Numbered from the stretch's first letter, positions 40,111 to 53,833 are shown. The stretch is DNA of 64,000 nucleotides from Apostichopus japonicus (GCF_037975245.1 NC_092565.1:17403999-17467998); one strand, 5' to 3'. Translations and numbers: made by a program. The notes: a model not told the origin generated them from the sequence alone.

Positions 40111-43100
40111 AACTTCCGAATGAGGCTAGATTAGCATATGGTTGATATTTGCCTTTGTGTTATGATGTTTGTTAAAAGTCAGTTTGATGTAAAAACCTGG
40201 CACGATTTTCTTCCAATCACTAATTGGAAATCATTTTTGTAGTTATTTACGTCTGAAACATCAAAGTGTTACATGATGACTTGATCATTTTAAACCACTC
40301 CAAAAACTGGTGCCAGATTAGAGGAATTTAAAAGTGGTTTATTTAATGATTATCATCTAAAAAATATATATTTATATGAAAATGTTAAATGTCATGTTGG
40401 GAGGAAGATACTAGATAAGGAATAGTAATTTACATGGAAGCCTTCATTAAATCTTCCAAGAGCAGTTCAAGAAACAATTGTAATGATGGTTTAATTTTAA
40501 AACAGAAACAGCTTGTGCTTTAGAATGTTATTAGTGGCATCATTTAGATAATATGCAGGAATTTAGCAACTAAAAAGGTTATTACATTTCACAAGATTTA
40601 TGTCAAAGATAATATAATATTGTCAGCCATTTTGAATTCATCAAGTTTTCCATCTAGACACCACCGAACGAATTAATATACAACTCTCTCAGCTTTGTGT
40701 ATTTCCGTATTTTTTGGGGGGTGCATTGCTGCTTGTAAGAATTATGACACCAAGACAGAAAATGGCTGAAAGTAGACAACTCTGAAAGAAATAACTCAAA
40801 GGAAGATATATAAATTGACCTGTATGTATTTTTGAAAGCATTGTTTTTCTATCCTAAACATCTCATTATTTTTTATTTTAAATGCTAAAAGCTGAAACAA
40901 GTTAACAAATAAGGGCAATAGATTAATATTCAAATTATTTTTCAAAAGTCAGCTGGAAAGTCACTATATTTGTACTGCTCATATGCCAATTTTCTAGTTT
41001 ATTAATAATTTGCTACATGACCTACCAATTTTTGTGTTTTTCTCTTCTTAAATTTTGCATTCATAAACATTTTGAAATACACTTGTTACCATCAATCGTA
41101 AGCATATCCAGGAAAAGTTTTTCATCTATAAATTAAAATTTCATTTCTTGAAGTGAAAATTTCCTATATTTTATTAACATGTAATGATAATAAGAAAATT
41201 GAAAATATTACCAGAAGCTATTGAAAATTGGAGTGATTGAGACCATAATATACTCCAACCTTTAAATGAGCTGAAATGTGACCTTTGGAGAAGTGCAAAT
41301 CTAAATTTATTCATTAAATGAGACAGCTTTTATACCCTTCCCCTCCCGGTTCTGTAATATCCGTGTTCATTGTCTGTGATTACTTCTGATACTGTAGCTC
41401 ATTATCTTTATTGTTTCTTTCTTATTTAAATGATGCACCTGGGTTAAAGAAGAAGAGATTGTTTAACTAGGAGCAAAGCCAAAACAATATTCTGTTAATA
41501 GTTCTGTCTCTATCTTACTTATAAGTAAAGATTTCACTTAAGAGGGATTATCTTTCATGCACTTATAAATTGCTTTTTGTTTTACTAGTAAATTGCAGAG
41601 AAAGCGTATATTATATAAATATATATATATATTGTGAAATAGCCAATAATGGGGTTTTTTTGTTGTGTTTTTTTGATGTTGTGTTTTTCTTGCCTGTGTT
41701 TGAGTGTTAAATATCTTCCTTTTTACATCTTGCAATTAGTCTGGTTAGCTTCGGGGTGTGCTTTAATGGTAGATTTCGCCCATTATTGTTGAGTTACCAG
41801 CATCCCATCCATCTCTTTCGATTAATACCGTTAATGTTCTATTTGTTTTAACTTTAGATCGCTTAATTGCTATTCCAATTATGTCTAAGAGGACAGGTAC
41901 CTCCAGAGTAAGTACTTATCGTCCGTGTTTATTTATTTTTTTTATTATTATTATTATTTTTTACAGAATCTCTCCCATCAATATTTCGGATACCTTGAAT
42001 AATACAATTTTCTACATGGTAAAACATTGATCATTGTAATGTGGTATCTTGTAGAACATTGTGCCAAAAGCTAAAAACGACCTTTTCCTTCTCTGCTTAG
42101 TGTTCAATTAGTGTCGTTGAACCGGTTGGTTTTCTATTGAGAAGAGAGGAGTTCGCTTATGGATGTTTGGGTTATTAGAGTAAACCTATTCTGTGAAATT
42201 CACTTTTAAAAATAAAAGTGTAAACAACAAGACCATCTGGAGGATAGCTAAGTGCTGGCGGTTATACCCCCAAAAGGGCAAACTAGAAGATGATAATCCT
42301 AATAAATTCAGTTTTTAGCTGTATATGGTTCTTTCATCAGTTCATTTCTTCCACGATATGCGTTTGTGGTAAGGTAAAGCAATGCTTGCATGAAGCACAG
42401 TTCATGAATGTCGGAGTATAAACGTTAAGGGGGTTAAGAGAGCGTGTTGTGGATGTGTTGGGAAGGGGTGGAGGGAAGGGGGCAGTAGCGGTAAGTGGCA
42501 GGAAGATCTTCTGAAAGAGTCTATATATTGGAATGTGAAGTTTTGGCAAGAAAGCAAGACATTCTGCTGGCAAATATGGGACAAAAGGAGAGAGGTAGGC
42601 GGGAGGGGTTATATAAGGTTAAACTTATATGTAGCTGATAATGGTTGTAAGAAGCATAACATATATTGAAAGACAAAGCTATACATATGTCTGTTTCGAT
42701 CATTAGCTTCGGAAAGTAGTGAATACTCTTTCTTACAGTTTAGCTAACCTTAACTATTTGGGGGGAGGGGGGGGCAAGTGATTTAGGCAAGTGATTGGAT
42801 TGTCCTACCGACAGGATATAGCAATGTTCATGTTCTCGGTTACTGCATATCACAACTGAGAAAGTTGCCTGCATTTCGCATATCAGTTTCTGATCTAGAC
42901 GTACTGATCATTTCTTCTCATATGTTGGTTTTTCGTTCTTTACAAGGAAAGCATTGTATTATGCAAGATCAATTTCTTATACCTTTTGTGTCATTCATCA
43001 AAGGTGCCATTATGATGCGGGCAGCATCCTGCCAGATAAATCTTGTAATTGTGATGAAGGAATATTAAACAACAGCTAATAATAGTTCACGTAAGCCAGC

Positions 43101-43270
43101 GGGTGTTCAACTCTTTCTCTCAGCATATCAAGGTTAAAAAAAGAAAAATCCGGAATAATGTTTGCATTCGTGTTTTACTTGTCGTTAAGCTACATGAACG
43201 CTAATGGTGTCAACAACTGTAGACTACTGCGGTGGATATACTTCCTGATCTGGACATTAATATATCTTTG
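40111..43270. other. Intergenic AT-rich sequence
   Basis: No ORF of substance. A candidate small exon at 41859-41907 is listed separately. A T/A-rich stretch is at 41937-41965. Confidence 0.4.
41859..41907 (+). other. Weak candidate first exon
   Basis: The sequence ttttaactttag is followed by about 48 bases that include ATGTCTAAGAGGACAGG (start 41881) and end with a good donor, AGA|gtaagt (donor at 41908). It would encode MSKRTGTSR in phase 0. Splice signals of this quality arise by chance, so this is only a candidate. Confidence 0.15.
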
Positions 43271-43299
43271 ATTTAATGCCAGAGTTGAAATATTCCACT

Positions 43300-43329
43300 C
43301 TCAATATATATATATAAACATATATTTAT

Positions 43330-43361
<32 letters not shown>

Positions 43362-43542
43362 TATTTTATTTATATATATATATATATATATAAACATATA
43401 TATAAATATATTTACTGGTTGATTTGCGTCTTTCTTGGCGCAGATTGCTCTATGTCCGGTGGACAGAGTGTAGTATATAGGTGAGAAGTAGTGGACACTA
43501 GTAGTTGTTACTCGCGATGGGCGATCATCAGACCAGTCTAGA

Positions 43543-43570
<28 letters not shown>
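43300..43570. repeat. (TA)n microsatellites
   Basis: Long TA runs with TAAA interruptions at 43303-43411 and again at 43544-43569, separated by about 130 bases of unique sequence. Confidence 0.95.
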
Positions 43571-43573
<3 letters not shown>

Positions 43574-46500
43574 GTCAAACGGGAGAAATCCCTTTGCGAT
43601 CACTTCATAATTTATGCGTAAATGAGTGACAGTAACACTAACAGTCTCTTTTGTCACTGTATGGCCGTGCCAGTATAAACGAGAAACGAAGTTTGATAGT
43701 TGAACCCGTAACAATTCTTCAAACTTCTTATCCTTTCAATGAATTTTCATATCGTTTCTCTTCCTGTTTGGTGCTGGGAATTGCTAGAAGCAGAAGCACA
43801 TGTAATGAACCTCTTAGCGCAGATACTTAAATATTTTCTAATAATAATAAAAGACAACAAAATTAGAAGCTGTGAAAATTTCAAATATATCTTAGGGCTT
43901 GACTTAAAACCATAGCTTACGTGGGTGCTTATGGAGTAAACTGAAATATGTAGATAAATAAGATGTGTTATCTTATACAGTTAACTTCCTTTTCTAGAGG
44001 TCGTAGACACGTATACTATAATATATTTTTCATTTAACGTCTTGTTTCCCTTTTTACTTTCATGTTAATTCCCTTTACCTCCATCACCTATCGCTTTAGT
44101 TTTTCAGGTTGTCAGTAAAATGACCTTGAACAACCTTCTTAGAATTCCTAAGGATATGAACTAAAATATGTACACTTCTAATTAACTCTATGAAAACATT
44201 ACAATTATTTGATAATCATATTAACTTCTTGATAAGGAAAAAATATCAAGTTACCGGTTTGTTTTAAATTGATGTGAAATGAGACTGGGTTTTTGTATTT
44301 CTTATTTTGGGAATATATATATGTCAATTATTGGAGGTAATATTTCTTGTTGCCAGCTTATAAGCCCACAATATGTTTATTGCAGCTAATACGCAGATAT
44401 TATATGACAGAATAGCACTAGATTATAAAAATGTGTAGTCCTGTTTACAACATGACGTTATATAACAACAAACATCATAAAACTGGTGCGGATACTGGTA
44501 AACGTTATTTTGTTCAGTTTTCCTTCTACACTAAAAAAAATCATTATATAAGCTCGCTTGGGAATGGTTGGCTGTAAATTGGATATTTATTTAAGTTTGT
44601 TTATATTGTTCGTACGTAAACTGGGAAAAGAGAGCATGTGTTAAAAATAAACAGCAACCTTTTAGTCTTCAGAGCTTTTTATCCTACAAAGACCGTTATA
44701 GAAGTCATGGCAAGGTAGAAAACCTAAGTCAACATAACTCTTTAGACGTTGATGCAGACATAGACGAAGATATTAATCGATTAACAGCATCCGAAAGCTC
44801 CTTTAAATATCTGCGTTTATCCCAACGTTTCAAGTGACCATGCTACAATGTTCTAAGTTTCTAAAAGCACGTGTTTTTGAAAGATCTCGAAGCATTTTAA
44901 TTGTTGCTATAGGCAACCAAGAAGACCGAACGGAAGCAGGTCTGCGATTAACCAAAAAATCTCGTTAAATAAAAAAAAATGTTCGGAGTTTTGGCCTGTA
45001 GTTAGCATTGGTGTTGACCTTTCTTGTATGCATATAACCCTCAGGGGCAATCTGAGACCTTCTCTTCAAACCCGATGATGTTATTCCATATAGAATTTTT
45101 GTATATATTTTATTCAACCATGATTGTGTAAAGATATGAATTAGAAGGCAACTAATGTTGACAAAAAACACGTCGAGTTAAAAAATAAAATGATTCAATG
45201 CATGGTCACAGAATAATGCTTAAGGGTGTACAAGGTTGTACAAGGCGACTTCTGGTTCTCTTTAAAAAAAAAAAAAAAATATGAAGTAGAGAGAAAAATA
45301 GATAAGGTAGGAGTAGCTTAATGTACTTGGCCTATATACCGACATTACCAATGAAATGAATTTTGTTCACAACATAGCGTCAAGTAGACCCAGTTTCGAA
45401 TATCTTTTCACTGTGTAAGACTGAATATTATATGTAGTTCTGCTGTAATGTGGCGAATATCGCTCGGTAGTGATAGTACCCCGGGGAAAATTATTTGGTA
45501 GCCGAGCTCCAAGAAGCTGTAAAATTACTTCAAGATACTGACTGGAAACAATAAATAGGTATAAATTATATGGCCATAATAGTAACACTGATCGGTCGTG
45601 CTGGGTGATTCCTGTTTGCAGAACTAATTTGCCACTGTTGAATTACACAATTGTACGTATAGTGATAATGATGAAACTCAATATAGCACCAGCTTGTATC
45701 TTCACCTTGTTAACGAAACAAGAACTTCTAAAAGGGAAGGAGATACCCTATGCCTAGAACAGACGTCAGTCAAGTAATGCCCCCCCCCCCCTCTCACCTC
45801 TTAAATTCGAATTCGTTACAGAAGTTAGAGCCTATTATGGTGTCTTGAGATCTTATTATCTTCAAGGCAAAGCAATTGCGCCAGTCTTATCAAAGGGGCA
45901 TCGGACCCTCTTGCATAAAGGTAGTACTCTTATAAGGCTATCTCAAATCAAGAAAAATGCATCGAGATTCCAAGAGCGATTTAACCTTAAGTTGATTACC
46001 AAATTGTTGCAAATTTACCCAACGTACCGCACCCGGTGATTACCCCCAAATAAGTGACTTCCCTAAATATCATCAAGACACGTAAAGTAAAGGTCTCATC
46101 AGTAAATATTGGTAGAACTCCAGATAATGGTCACCCATAGATCAAGAATTCAACAACTTGTATTTTACTATCACTGCATAACGCTCGTTGCACACACGAA
46201 TACATTTTATTGTCTACTTCAACACTCCTGGATGTCTGTGAAAATGTAAAAGAAATCAGAATCTACAAAAAGCTAATTTTGAAAACTTCTAGGGGCCAAT
46301 ACTGACGGCCTTTAACTTCATGAGTAATGGTTAACGATTTCAGTCGATTCTAAAAATGTCATCGCTCATCCCATTTTTCATTTAATTAATACTTCTCACG
46401 TCAAGCAAATGAACTGCTGTGGGATTTAAGAAACATACAGTTAAGACGAAGTCATAGTTTATGCAGTGTTAATATCCTCTTCTTTTTTTTTCTAAGTTTC

Positions 46501-47340
46501 ACAATTCCTTTAAAGCGGAAGAAAAATTCACGACCTGCTTTCTAAACAAAAAAGCTAAACATAATAGAATGGAAATGTTTTCGTACACGACTGATTTACT
46601 GCCGTTTACGACGTAACCATATATATATGCCCTTAAGACAACCTGTAGAAGGCGAAATACGTACAATGTCTGCTTGTATGTTACTCTCCTTCTTTATATG
46701 TCTGTCACTCTATGAAGGTAGGCCTATATAATTTGAAGAAATCAGAGTTTTGAATATCTCTCTGTCTATTTTAGAATCGTTTACATCGAGAGAAAGGATA
46801 TACAAATAATAACTTTGCTTCGAGCATGATTACTTCAGGGCCTCGGGGGGGGGGGGGGAGATTAGCTTTACGCTAACCGAGTTTACCCTTAAAGTTTAAA
46901 TAAATAATAAATAAATAAACTACTAGAAAAGTCAAAGCAAGGTTACAAAGTTCAAATCATGTACTAGACGTTTCCAAATTTAAGGAAGTAGGAAGTAAAA
47001 ACAGGAAGTAAAAGGAAGTAAAAACAATTTCTCTGAAAGCAAGGAGCTATATTATCCTGCAAAAAGCATGAAAACAAACTCCGGTTAATATAAATAAACA
47101 ATGAAATTGATAATTGCTATTTAACAGAATTATCTTAAATAGTGAAATGTACAATATATAAATAGTATATAATATATAAATAATAAAATGTCACTTTTCA
47201 ATGTGCGTACGGAAATTTTAGATATGTTCTATCATGCTACCATCTGTGGAGTTTGGAGATACTGCCTCATTTTGTTAGGGTGGTAACGTTAGTAAGACAG
47301 AAAGGGATCGTGTTGACAACATCATTAAAAAAGCTGAAAT
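43571..47340. other. Intergenic, nothing recognised
   Basis: AT-rich. Short ORFs (44965-45171 minus, 45367-45588 minus, 45845-46039 plus) have no recognised content. Small direct repeats of aggaagtaaaa are at 46984-47024 and a poly-G run at 46846-46858. Confidence 0.4.
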
Positions 47341-47382
47341 ATTAGTAGGGGTGTCTCAGTCTGCTGTTGATTTTGTCTAACA

Positions 47383-47780
47383 GTGTCTCTTACAGTCCAA
47401 GCTCACCTCCGTTTGGGACGACTGTACTATAGTCACCCATTTCATGTTCAACTCCATGATAGATTAATATATAGGGGCATTGTTAGACTAAGACTTCCTC
47501 AACTTAAGACTAACCGGCACTGCAATTCATTTATCCCTCGTGCATTAACAATTTACAACAGCAATTTGAGTCGTTAGGTGGTTGCCTAGTCCTTGGATGG
47601 GTAGGCCCTCTGTCTTTAACTATTTAACTTGATCTTACCTTCTTTAGTGATTAATTGTAAATATGAATATAGTTTTATTTATATTTTTGTGTTTCTTATA
47701 ATGTGCGAGTATCGAAATTTCCGATTTTATGGAGCAATTAAGTTTTACTTACATTTCTTATCAATGTATAAAATAATACA
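47383..47780 (+). mobile_element. Probable non-LTR retrotransposon 3' end
   Basis: The frame 47383-47577 encodes RLPQLKTNRHCNSFIPRALT then IYNSNLSR and a stop. The R-x-(N)-S-F-(I/V)-P-R-A-(I/L)-x-L-x-N pattern is typical of the end of LINE ORF2 proteins. An AT-rich 3' region ends near tgtataaaataat (about 47766-47778). Only the last 60 or so codons remain. Confidence 0.6.
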
Positions 47781-47931
47781 ATTTGACAGAATTGTTACAT
47801 CATGATAGATCTTACTGTCGGCCTATGTGACATCACGGTAATTTCTACACACGTACTGATATATTGGCCATGTATATATGCTGCAATAATTAACATTGTA
47901 TCCAGTAACGGTGATTTATTCTTTCTTCAAG

Positions 47932-48099
47932 GTTGATCTGTCGTGTCACGTTTTCATGAAAACTGCTCTTCGTCAGGGAAGAAAACGTGCCGACCTCACT
48001 ATCACTCAGCTGCTAAAATCATTTGATCAATATTTGAAAGGGATCTCAAGGGGTGGAATACCAGATTTAAAAACGTTTGTTTTTTCAATATGTAAATGA
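47932..48099 (+). other. Weak candidate coding exon
   Basis: Acceptor ttctttcttcaag ends at 47931. The open frame reads VDLSCHVFMKTALRQGRKRA and LTITQLLKSFDQYLKGISRG, ending in a TGA. It looks more protein-like than its surroundings but I recognise no family. Entry phase 0 agrees with the exit phase of the candidate at 41859-41907. Confidence 0.25.
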
Positions 48100-48379
48100 A
48101 GCTATTTTGGTACCTAACGTTAAAGACATGTCTTGGATTGCAATAACTGTCTGTTTCGCTGTAGTCCAATTGAAACATGGAAAGTCATGTTGATGAACCG
48201 TTACATCAATTTAGTTCCGCGGTATGCTGCAACGATCGCTTGAAATCAAGCTCCCGTGAAAGCGTACAGGTACACGAAGTATGAAATCCGGAACCGCAGA
48301 GTCAACCGTGACTACATGCTTGAGCGTTCCAGCAAAACTGTGAACCACTACTGAAACACCCATTTCACTGGCACTATAT

Positions 48380-48745
48380 CAGGGTTTCCATAACTTCATC
48401 CCCACACGAACCCCCTGTGGATGTCAGAGTTATCCACGAACCCCCAACTTTTCGAGACACGATCTGAGTCATTATTATACCATAATACGCATGACAGTGC
48501 TTCGTTAAAGATAAAGTATCACATGCATGGTACGGTACTACTGTGGCTACATATGCGTATGGAACGCGAAAGGAGTTTGTCGATAGGTACGACTTTTGTA
48601 CATTACTAATTTATATGATATATGAGACTAGTTCAACAGAAAGTACTCTAGTTTTGACTTTCAGAAACGTCTCACCAACCCCCTGGGATGGACTCACGCA
48701 CAACCCTGGGGGTTCATGCATGCACCCCCAGTTAGGGAACCCCTG
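48380..48745. mobile_element. hAT-type MITE with 8-bp target duplication
   Basis: The left end CAGGGTTTCCATAACT (48380-48395) pairs with the right end, which on the minus strand reads CAGGGGTTCCCTAACT, the usual style of hAT termini. Flanks are cactatat (48372-48379) and ctctatat (48746-48753), matching at seven of eight. ORFs inside are not transposase. Confidence 0.85.
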
Positions 48746-48753
48746 CTCTATAT

Positions 48754-50190
48754 GGTGATACCGTTCCAATCTATGCTATGACAGCGGGGGTCTCAAATCA
48801 ATCGAGCTCACGCGATTATTGGGTACGGTTTTGCGTTAAATATATTTGCACTATTACTGGATTACGATGGACCATATTCATTGGCAATATCCGAAATATC
48901 TTTATATATATATTAGTTGTTGTTTTATGATGATGCGACCCCTTATATGCAAAGATTGACTAACCTTGTCGCTCTATATATTAAATCACCTGTGACGTAA
49001 GACAACAATCAAAATACATTCACAGACATTCGTTTTTAAATTGTTTGTTTGCGTATACCTACAGAAATGGTTGTGACAAGTCCTTCTGCCTCGCCTCTAA
49101 GAGAAAGAAAAATAATATCCCAAAATACCCACCCTCATGCAGTCTTAAATAATTGACTTCGAACCATTGAAGTGATGAATAATGTCTTCGATCTTAGGGT
49201 TTCGACGTTTTTGCTCACTTGTTAACAGCAATTACTTGTTAAGAGACTTGAAAGTTAAAAGCAACAGAAGCATATATGGTAGCATATATGGTAGCATATA
49301 TGGTAGCATATATGGTAGCATATATGGTAGCATATATGGTAGCATATATACGCCCTTATGACTTACACACTAAATCACAAAAGTAATGTGGTCTCTAAGT
49401 CTAGGTAGAAATTCTCACTAGCTAAACGCTACCCATCACCGGATAGCTGACAAGTTGACCTTTTATGACACTATCATTTTTTGGTATCATGACCATGTAG
49501 ATTTTTTGCTATCCGAGCCGGAAGTTTTCGTCACTTGTAAACAAACCTCTTCAGTCAGTAGCAAACAATTTTTATACGCTGCTCCTGCATGGGAGGCCTA
49601 AAGGGGTCTAAAACTTTCTCACCGCATGAATGCAAGCCACTCAAAAACTAGATCAGATTGACAACATGTCAAAAAAGATGTTCCCCTGCTGCTTCTTGGC
49701 ACTTTTCCTGAAGGAGAACAATCGAGCGGATGGATATAGACTCTAATAGGAGTATGTCACCATATGTACCTCGATATTACCAAATACATTAAATGACTGT
49801 ATCTTTAAGTTTATATGTCACTATATTAACATTTGGAACACATTCTTTGCAAATTTCCCCAAATCTAAAATAATAAATAGATAAAATCCTAAAATCGTCG
49901 GAGAAAATCCCGAAGAGTATTTCAACGTTTACAAAGTTTTGACCATTTTAGTATATCTTGCAATTTTGTGGTCATTATGTAGGCCCTATAGTCTTCTATA
50001 AAAACAGAGTAGAGAAGCAAACTTTAACTTCGATGAGCAATTTCTTTTACTGTATTCAACTATGCTATCAAGGTACAATATTTTACTATATGTGCTTAAT
50101 TTTAAGAGGAATTCATATTTTATTGTAAGAGTAATCCAAAATAATACTTATCTAGTTTTAGACTGCTCTGTCATATCCGCCATTATTTAC
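48754..50190. other. Intergenic, one short repeat
   Basis: Nothing coding. A 12-bp tandem repeat is at 49269-49350. Confidence 0.4.
49269..49350. repeat. 12-bp tandem repeat, almost 7 copies
   Basis: Six perfect copies of agcatatatggt plus a partial seventh. Confidence 0.97.
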
Positions 50191-50196
50191 GTAACT

Positions 50197-51024
50197 TGTT
50201 ATAGACCTGTTCAACCAGGGAGTCCATAACAACTCCCTGGTCCAACATACATGCCAATTGACAGTTGTTATAGACCTGTCCAACATATATACCAATTAAA
50301 AATTGTTATAGACCTGTCCAACATATATACCAATTGACATTTGTTATAGACCTGTCCAACATATATACCGATTGCCAATTGTTATAGACCTGTTCAACAT
50401 ATATACCAATTAAAAATTGTTATAGACCTGTCCAACATATATACCAATTGACAATTGTTATAGACCTGTCCAACATATATACCGATTGCCAACTGTTATA
50501 GACCTGTTCAACATATATACCAATTAAAAATTGTTATAGGCCTGTACAACATATATACAAATTGACATTTGTTATAGACCTGTCCAACATATATACCGAT
50601 TGCCAATTGTTATAGACCTGTTCAACATATATACTAATTGACAGTTGTTATAGACCTGTCCAACATATATACCGATTGCCAATTGTTATAGACCTGTTCA
50701 ACATATATGCCAATTTACAGTTGTTATAGACCTGTCGAACATATATACCGATTGCCAATTGTTATAGACCTGTCCAACATATATACTAATTGACAATTGT
50801 TATAGACCTGTCCAACATATATACTAATTGACAATTGTTATAGACCTGTCCAACATATATACTAATTGACAATTGTTATAGACCTGTCCAACATATATAC
50901 CGATTGCCAATTGTTATAGACCTGTTCAACATATATACTAATTGACAATTGTTATAGACCTGTCCAACATATATACCGATTGCCAATTGTTATAGACCTG
51001 TCCAACATACATACTAATTGACAA
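50197..51024. repeat. 38-bp minisatellite with higher-order structure, about 21 copies
   Basis: The constant part gttatagacctgtccaacat is followed by atata and a variable 13-base part: caattaaaaatt, caattgacattt, cgattgccaatt or taattgacaatt. The first nine units run as three-unit groups (114 bp); later units mostly alternate as pairs (76 bp). Near the left edge an insert carries the inverted repeat ccagggagt / actccctgg (about 50216-50241). Confidence 0.95.
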
Positions 51025-51370
51025 ACTCATGAGTCGTGTTTTGATCGCTTTGACAGTTGTTACTTATAAACTATACATGGACAACTTGAAATCAACCCGT
51101 AGGTTTCGAATGCCAATGGTATATAGGTAAATATGTACATTACTTTCGTGAATCCGTCAGTTAGCTAAGGACCTTGCACTTACATACTTCAAAACGAGTG
51201 TTTTTCTTTTCAAGTACAATTTGAATAGCATAGCCTAAGCATGTGAAAGTTTACCATATTCATATCCAATATATGCCAATGACCTTCGCCGAAGAAGCTA
51301 TAGAGGCCTATATTTACGCATAGCGTACACGGAAAACGACGAATTATGGCTTAAATTAGTGTAACCACAG

Positions 51371-51619
51371 GCTGTTCGATTTATGGCGATAGATTGCAGG
51401 AACGAGCTGCAGCGAGATTTTCCTCTTTCAGTACTGGTCAGGTTGAGGAGGATGCTAATTGGGATGGGGTTTGGAGGGGCGGGGCAGAATTCTGATCAAC
51501 AAGTGCTCGAAAACGCCACCACAAAATTTATGAGAATAGTTGAATGCTCGTTTCGTAACGTTTTAGTCACGACGCTGACTTATGGATGTGTTCAAATGAT
51601 GGATGAGATTGCCTGGTGA
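51371..51619 (+). other. Unsupported ORF
   Basis: After cacag (51366-51370) a frame stays open to a stop at 51619 (AVRFMAIDCRNELQRDFPLS; VLVRLRRMLIGMGFGGAG). No family recognised. Could be an exon, an old retroelement piece or chance. Confidence 0.2.
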
Positions 51620-51684
51620 ATACTATTATCTCAAATTTAATATGTGAATGAGTGGACATGATCCAACTTCATTTCAAGATATAT

Positions 51685-51861
51685 TATCATCATCTTCATC
51701 ATCGTCGTCATCGTCGTCACCACCATCATCATCATCATTATCATCATCATCATCGTCATCAGCATCATCGTCATCGTCATCATCATCATCATCGTCATCA
51801 TCATCATCGTCGTCGTCGTCGTCGTCGTCGTTTTCATCGTCATCTTCATCTTCATCGTCTC
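51685..51861. repeat. (CAT/CGT)n trinucleotide microsatellite
   Basis: About 175 bases of cat, cgt, ctt and cac triplets. Open in most frames on both strands, which creates poly-Ser, poly-His, poly-Asp and Met/Thr ORFs with no biological meaning. Confidence 0.97.
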
Positions 51862-53780
51862 TGTTACGTGTATTACAAGGGCAATAGTGCATTTAATTGT
51901 CCCTATTGATTAATGACAATAACTGTTACTGTCACAGCTTGAAATTTGTTCTGCCTTCTATTTACCTCCCGAAGTGTTTATACGTGTGTCAGCACTTAAA
52001 GTTCCTCAATGATTGATTTGACAAACTGGCTGTCTTCACAGCTAATGAAAACTACTTTGGACATGTAAATCAATCTTTACTTTCTCGGCGTTAGATTGTC
52101 ATTTAATATGAAATGATACATATTAAGCCAATTAGAGAAACGTCTCACAAAAGCATCACCTGTTATCTCTCTCAAGATGCCGAAGATGTCGAGCCTGTGT
52201 TTGTTTATCACACGGAAAATGTAAAAACAACAAAAAATCCTCGTAAATGATGTTCTGTTCTGCTAAATTAAGTTTTTAATTGATCTATAGAGATGAAAAA
52301 AATGAAGTGATGAACTAATGATAGGTCGGAAAGCGGTTTTTAGTAAGTTCGAATTTATTATGATATTGAATATCATATCATAAAGAGGAAGCATTGCTTA
52401 ATTTGAATTACAGAATATAGAATCCAGTCGTGATAACATGGTTACTGTTTCGATGTCAGTTACCTGGGATTTAGAGTGGATCAAGTTGTTTGGTCTTCAT
52501 GCCCGGGCTCTTTCTTGGGTTACTAATTTCTTTAAAACCAAAGTATCGAATACCATTTTGTTCAAAGTCTTCTGTTAACGCATAAAAACAATAGAGTTAA
52601 AAAAAAAAGATCAAACATAAGTAGATTAAATAGAAGAAAAACATAGGCGCTCCTCTTTGGCTGTTTGTCCGCATAACACACTTTGTAGAGTTATTCCAGC
52701 CGTGTCATTATTTAGGTTAATGTTGACTTCTATTCCTTTGGACAAAGTTGATTCGTTTAGCCATTTCGTTGGTCCCTATTTCACAATGTAATTGCTTTAA
52801 TTTTCTTATCTCGCCTACAATATACTTTTATTATAATATTTAATTACGATAATTATTAAATTTTAGTGGGACAACCCTACGGTGCTGTGGGAAAATTCGT
52901 GAGTGTTACCTCAATTGAAAGATTTCAGAGTCTAAATTCTTTCAAGTAATGGTCCCTTTATGTCACTGTATAGTGTCCGTCGTAGAATAAATCACATATT
53001 TAACCCATTTTCGTCTTTTCCCGAAGGAGATAGAAGGTGAGTTATATGATTAAAACTAAGAACGACACACATTCTTATACATGACTTCACACCTTTCATG
53101 ATGCTGGACCAATTTCTCGAAAGATTGTAGGTGGCATATTAATTAAATATTTTATAATTCAGGTTGCATTACTGTGTATTGTATTGGTCAAATCTAATTA
53201 ATATTAAACCAGTTCGATCTCCCAATGTAAGAGTAGAATCAAATTTTGGATTTGAGTTGAGAAAACAAACAAACAATATCAATATTAATACGAAAATCCC
53301 TTTTTGGGTGATTCGTTTTCGCATTTTTGTTACGTATGATTAATATTTAGTATTGCAAATCTTTAATAACCAGTCAATCCGTTATTTTTGAGCTGGCTAA
53401 GAAAAAATAAAATGCTAAATAGCTTTCAAAAGTAAATTTTGCTTTTTTATGATCTGACCGTCGAAACTATTCCCAGACATTATGTATGGGCTATTGCAGA
53501 CATTGACAAATCCCCTACAGAGGGAAGATGATTTGAGAAAGACAGTAAAATATTTATTAATATTTGAGAATGAGTGGCCATTATTTGACATTCTGAAGCA
53601 ATAATTATAATCTTTAATATTTATGATTTTTCAAATAGCCCATTGGCTTAACAAACCAACAATAACATTTTTGCGCTATAACTGCTTGCATGTAGCAATA
53701 CTTGGCAGTCGAATGAAAAGTACAAAATGTATCACATAAAATATGACGCTAGATAAGTGAAGGTTGCAATGATGGAATTA
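51862..53780. other. Intergenic, nothing recognised
   Basis: AT-rich, no ORFs of note and no repeats beyond a short palindromic stretch near 52355-52385. Confidence 0.4.
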
Positions 53781-53833
53781 AAACCAAATATTCCATGACT
53801 ATACATGAAGCGGAATAAGGAGCGAAGAACGGA

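Noticed and set aside
42337-42703. Overlapping minus-strand ORFs
   Set aside because: Pro/Thr-rich from G/A-rich plus strand; no splice or family evidence.
51637-51909. Poly-Ser, poly-His, poly-Asp and Met/Thr ORFs on both strands
   Set aside because: All come from the CAT/CGT microsatellite.
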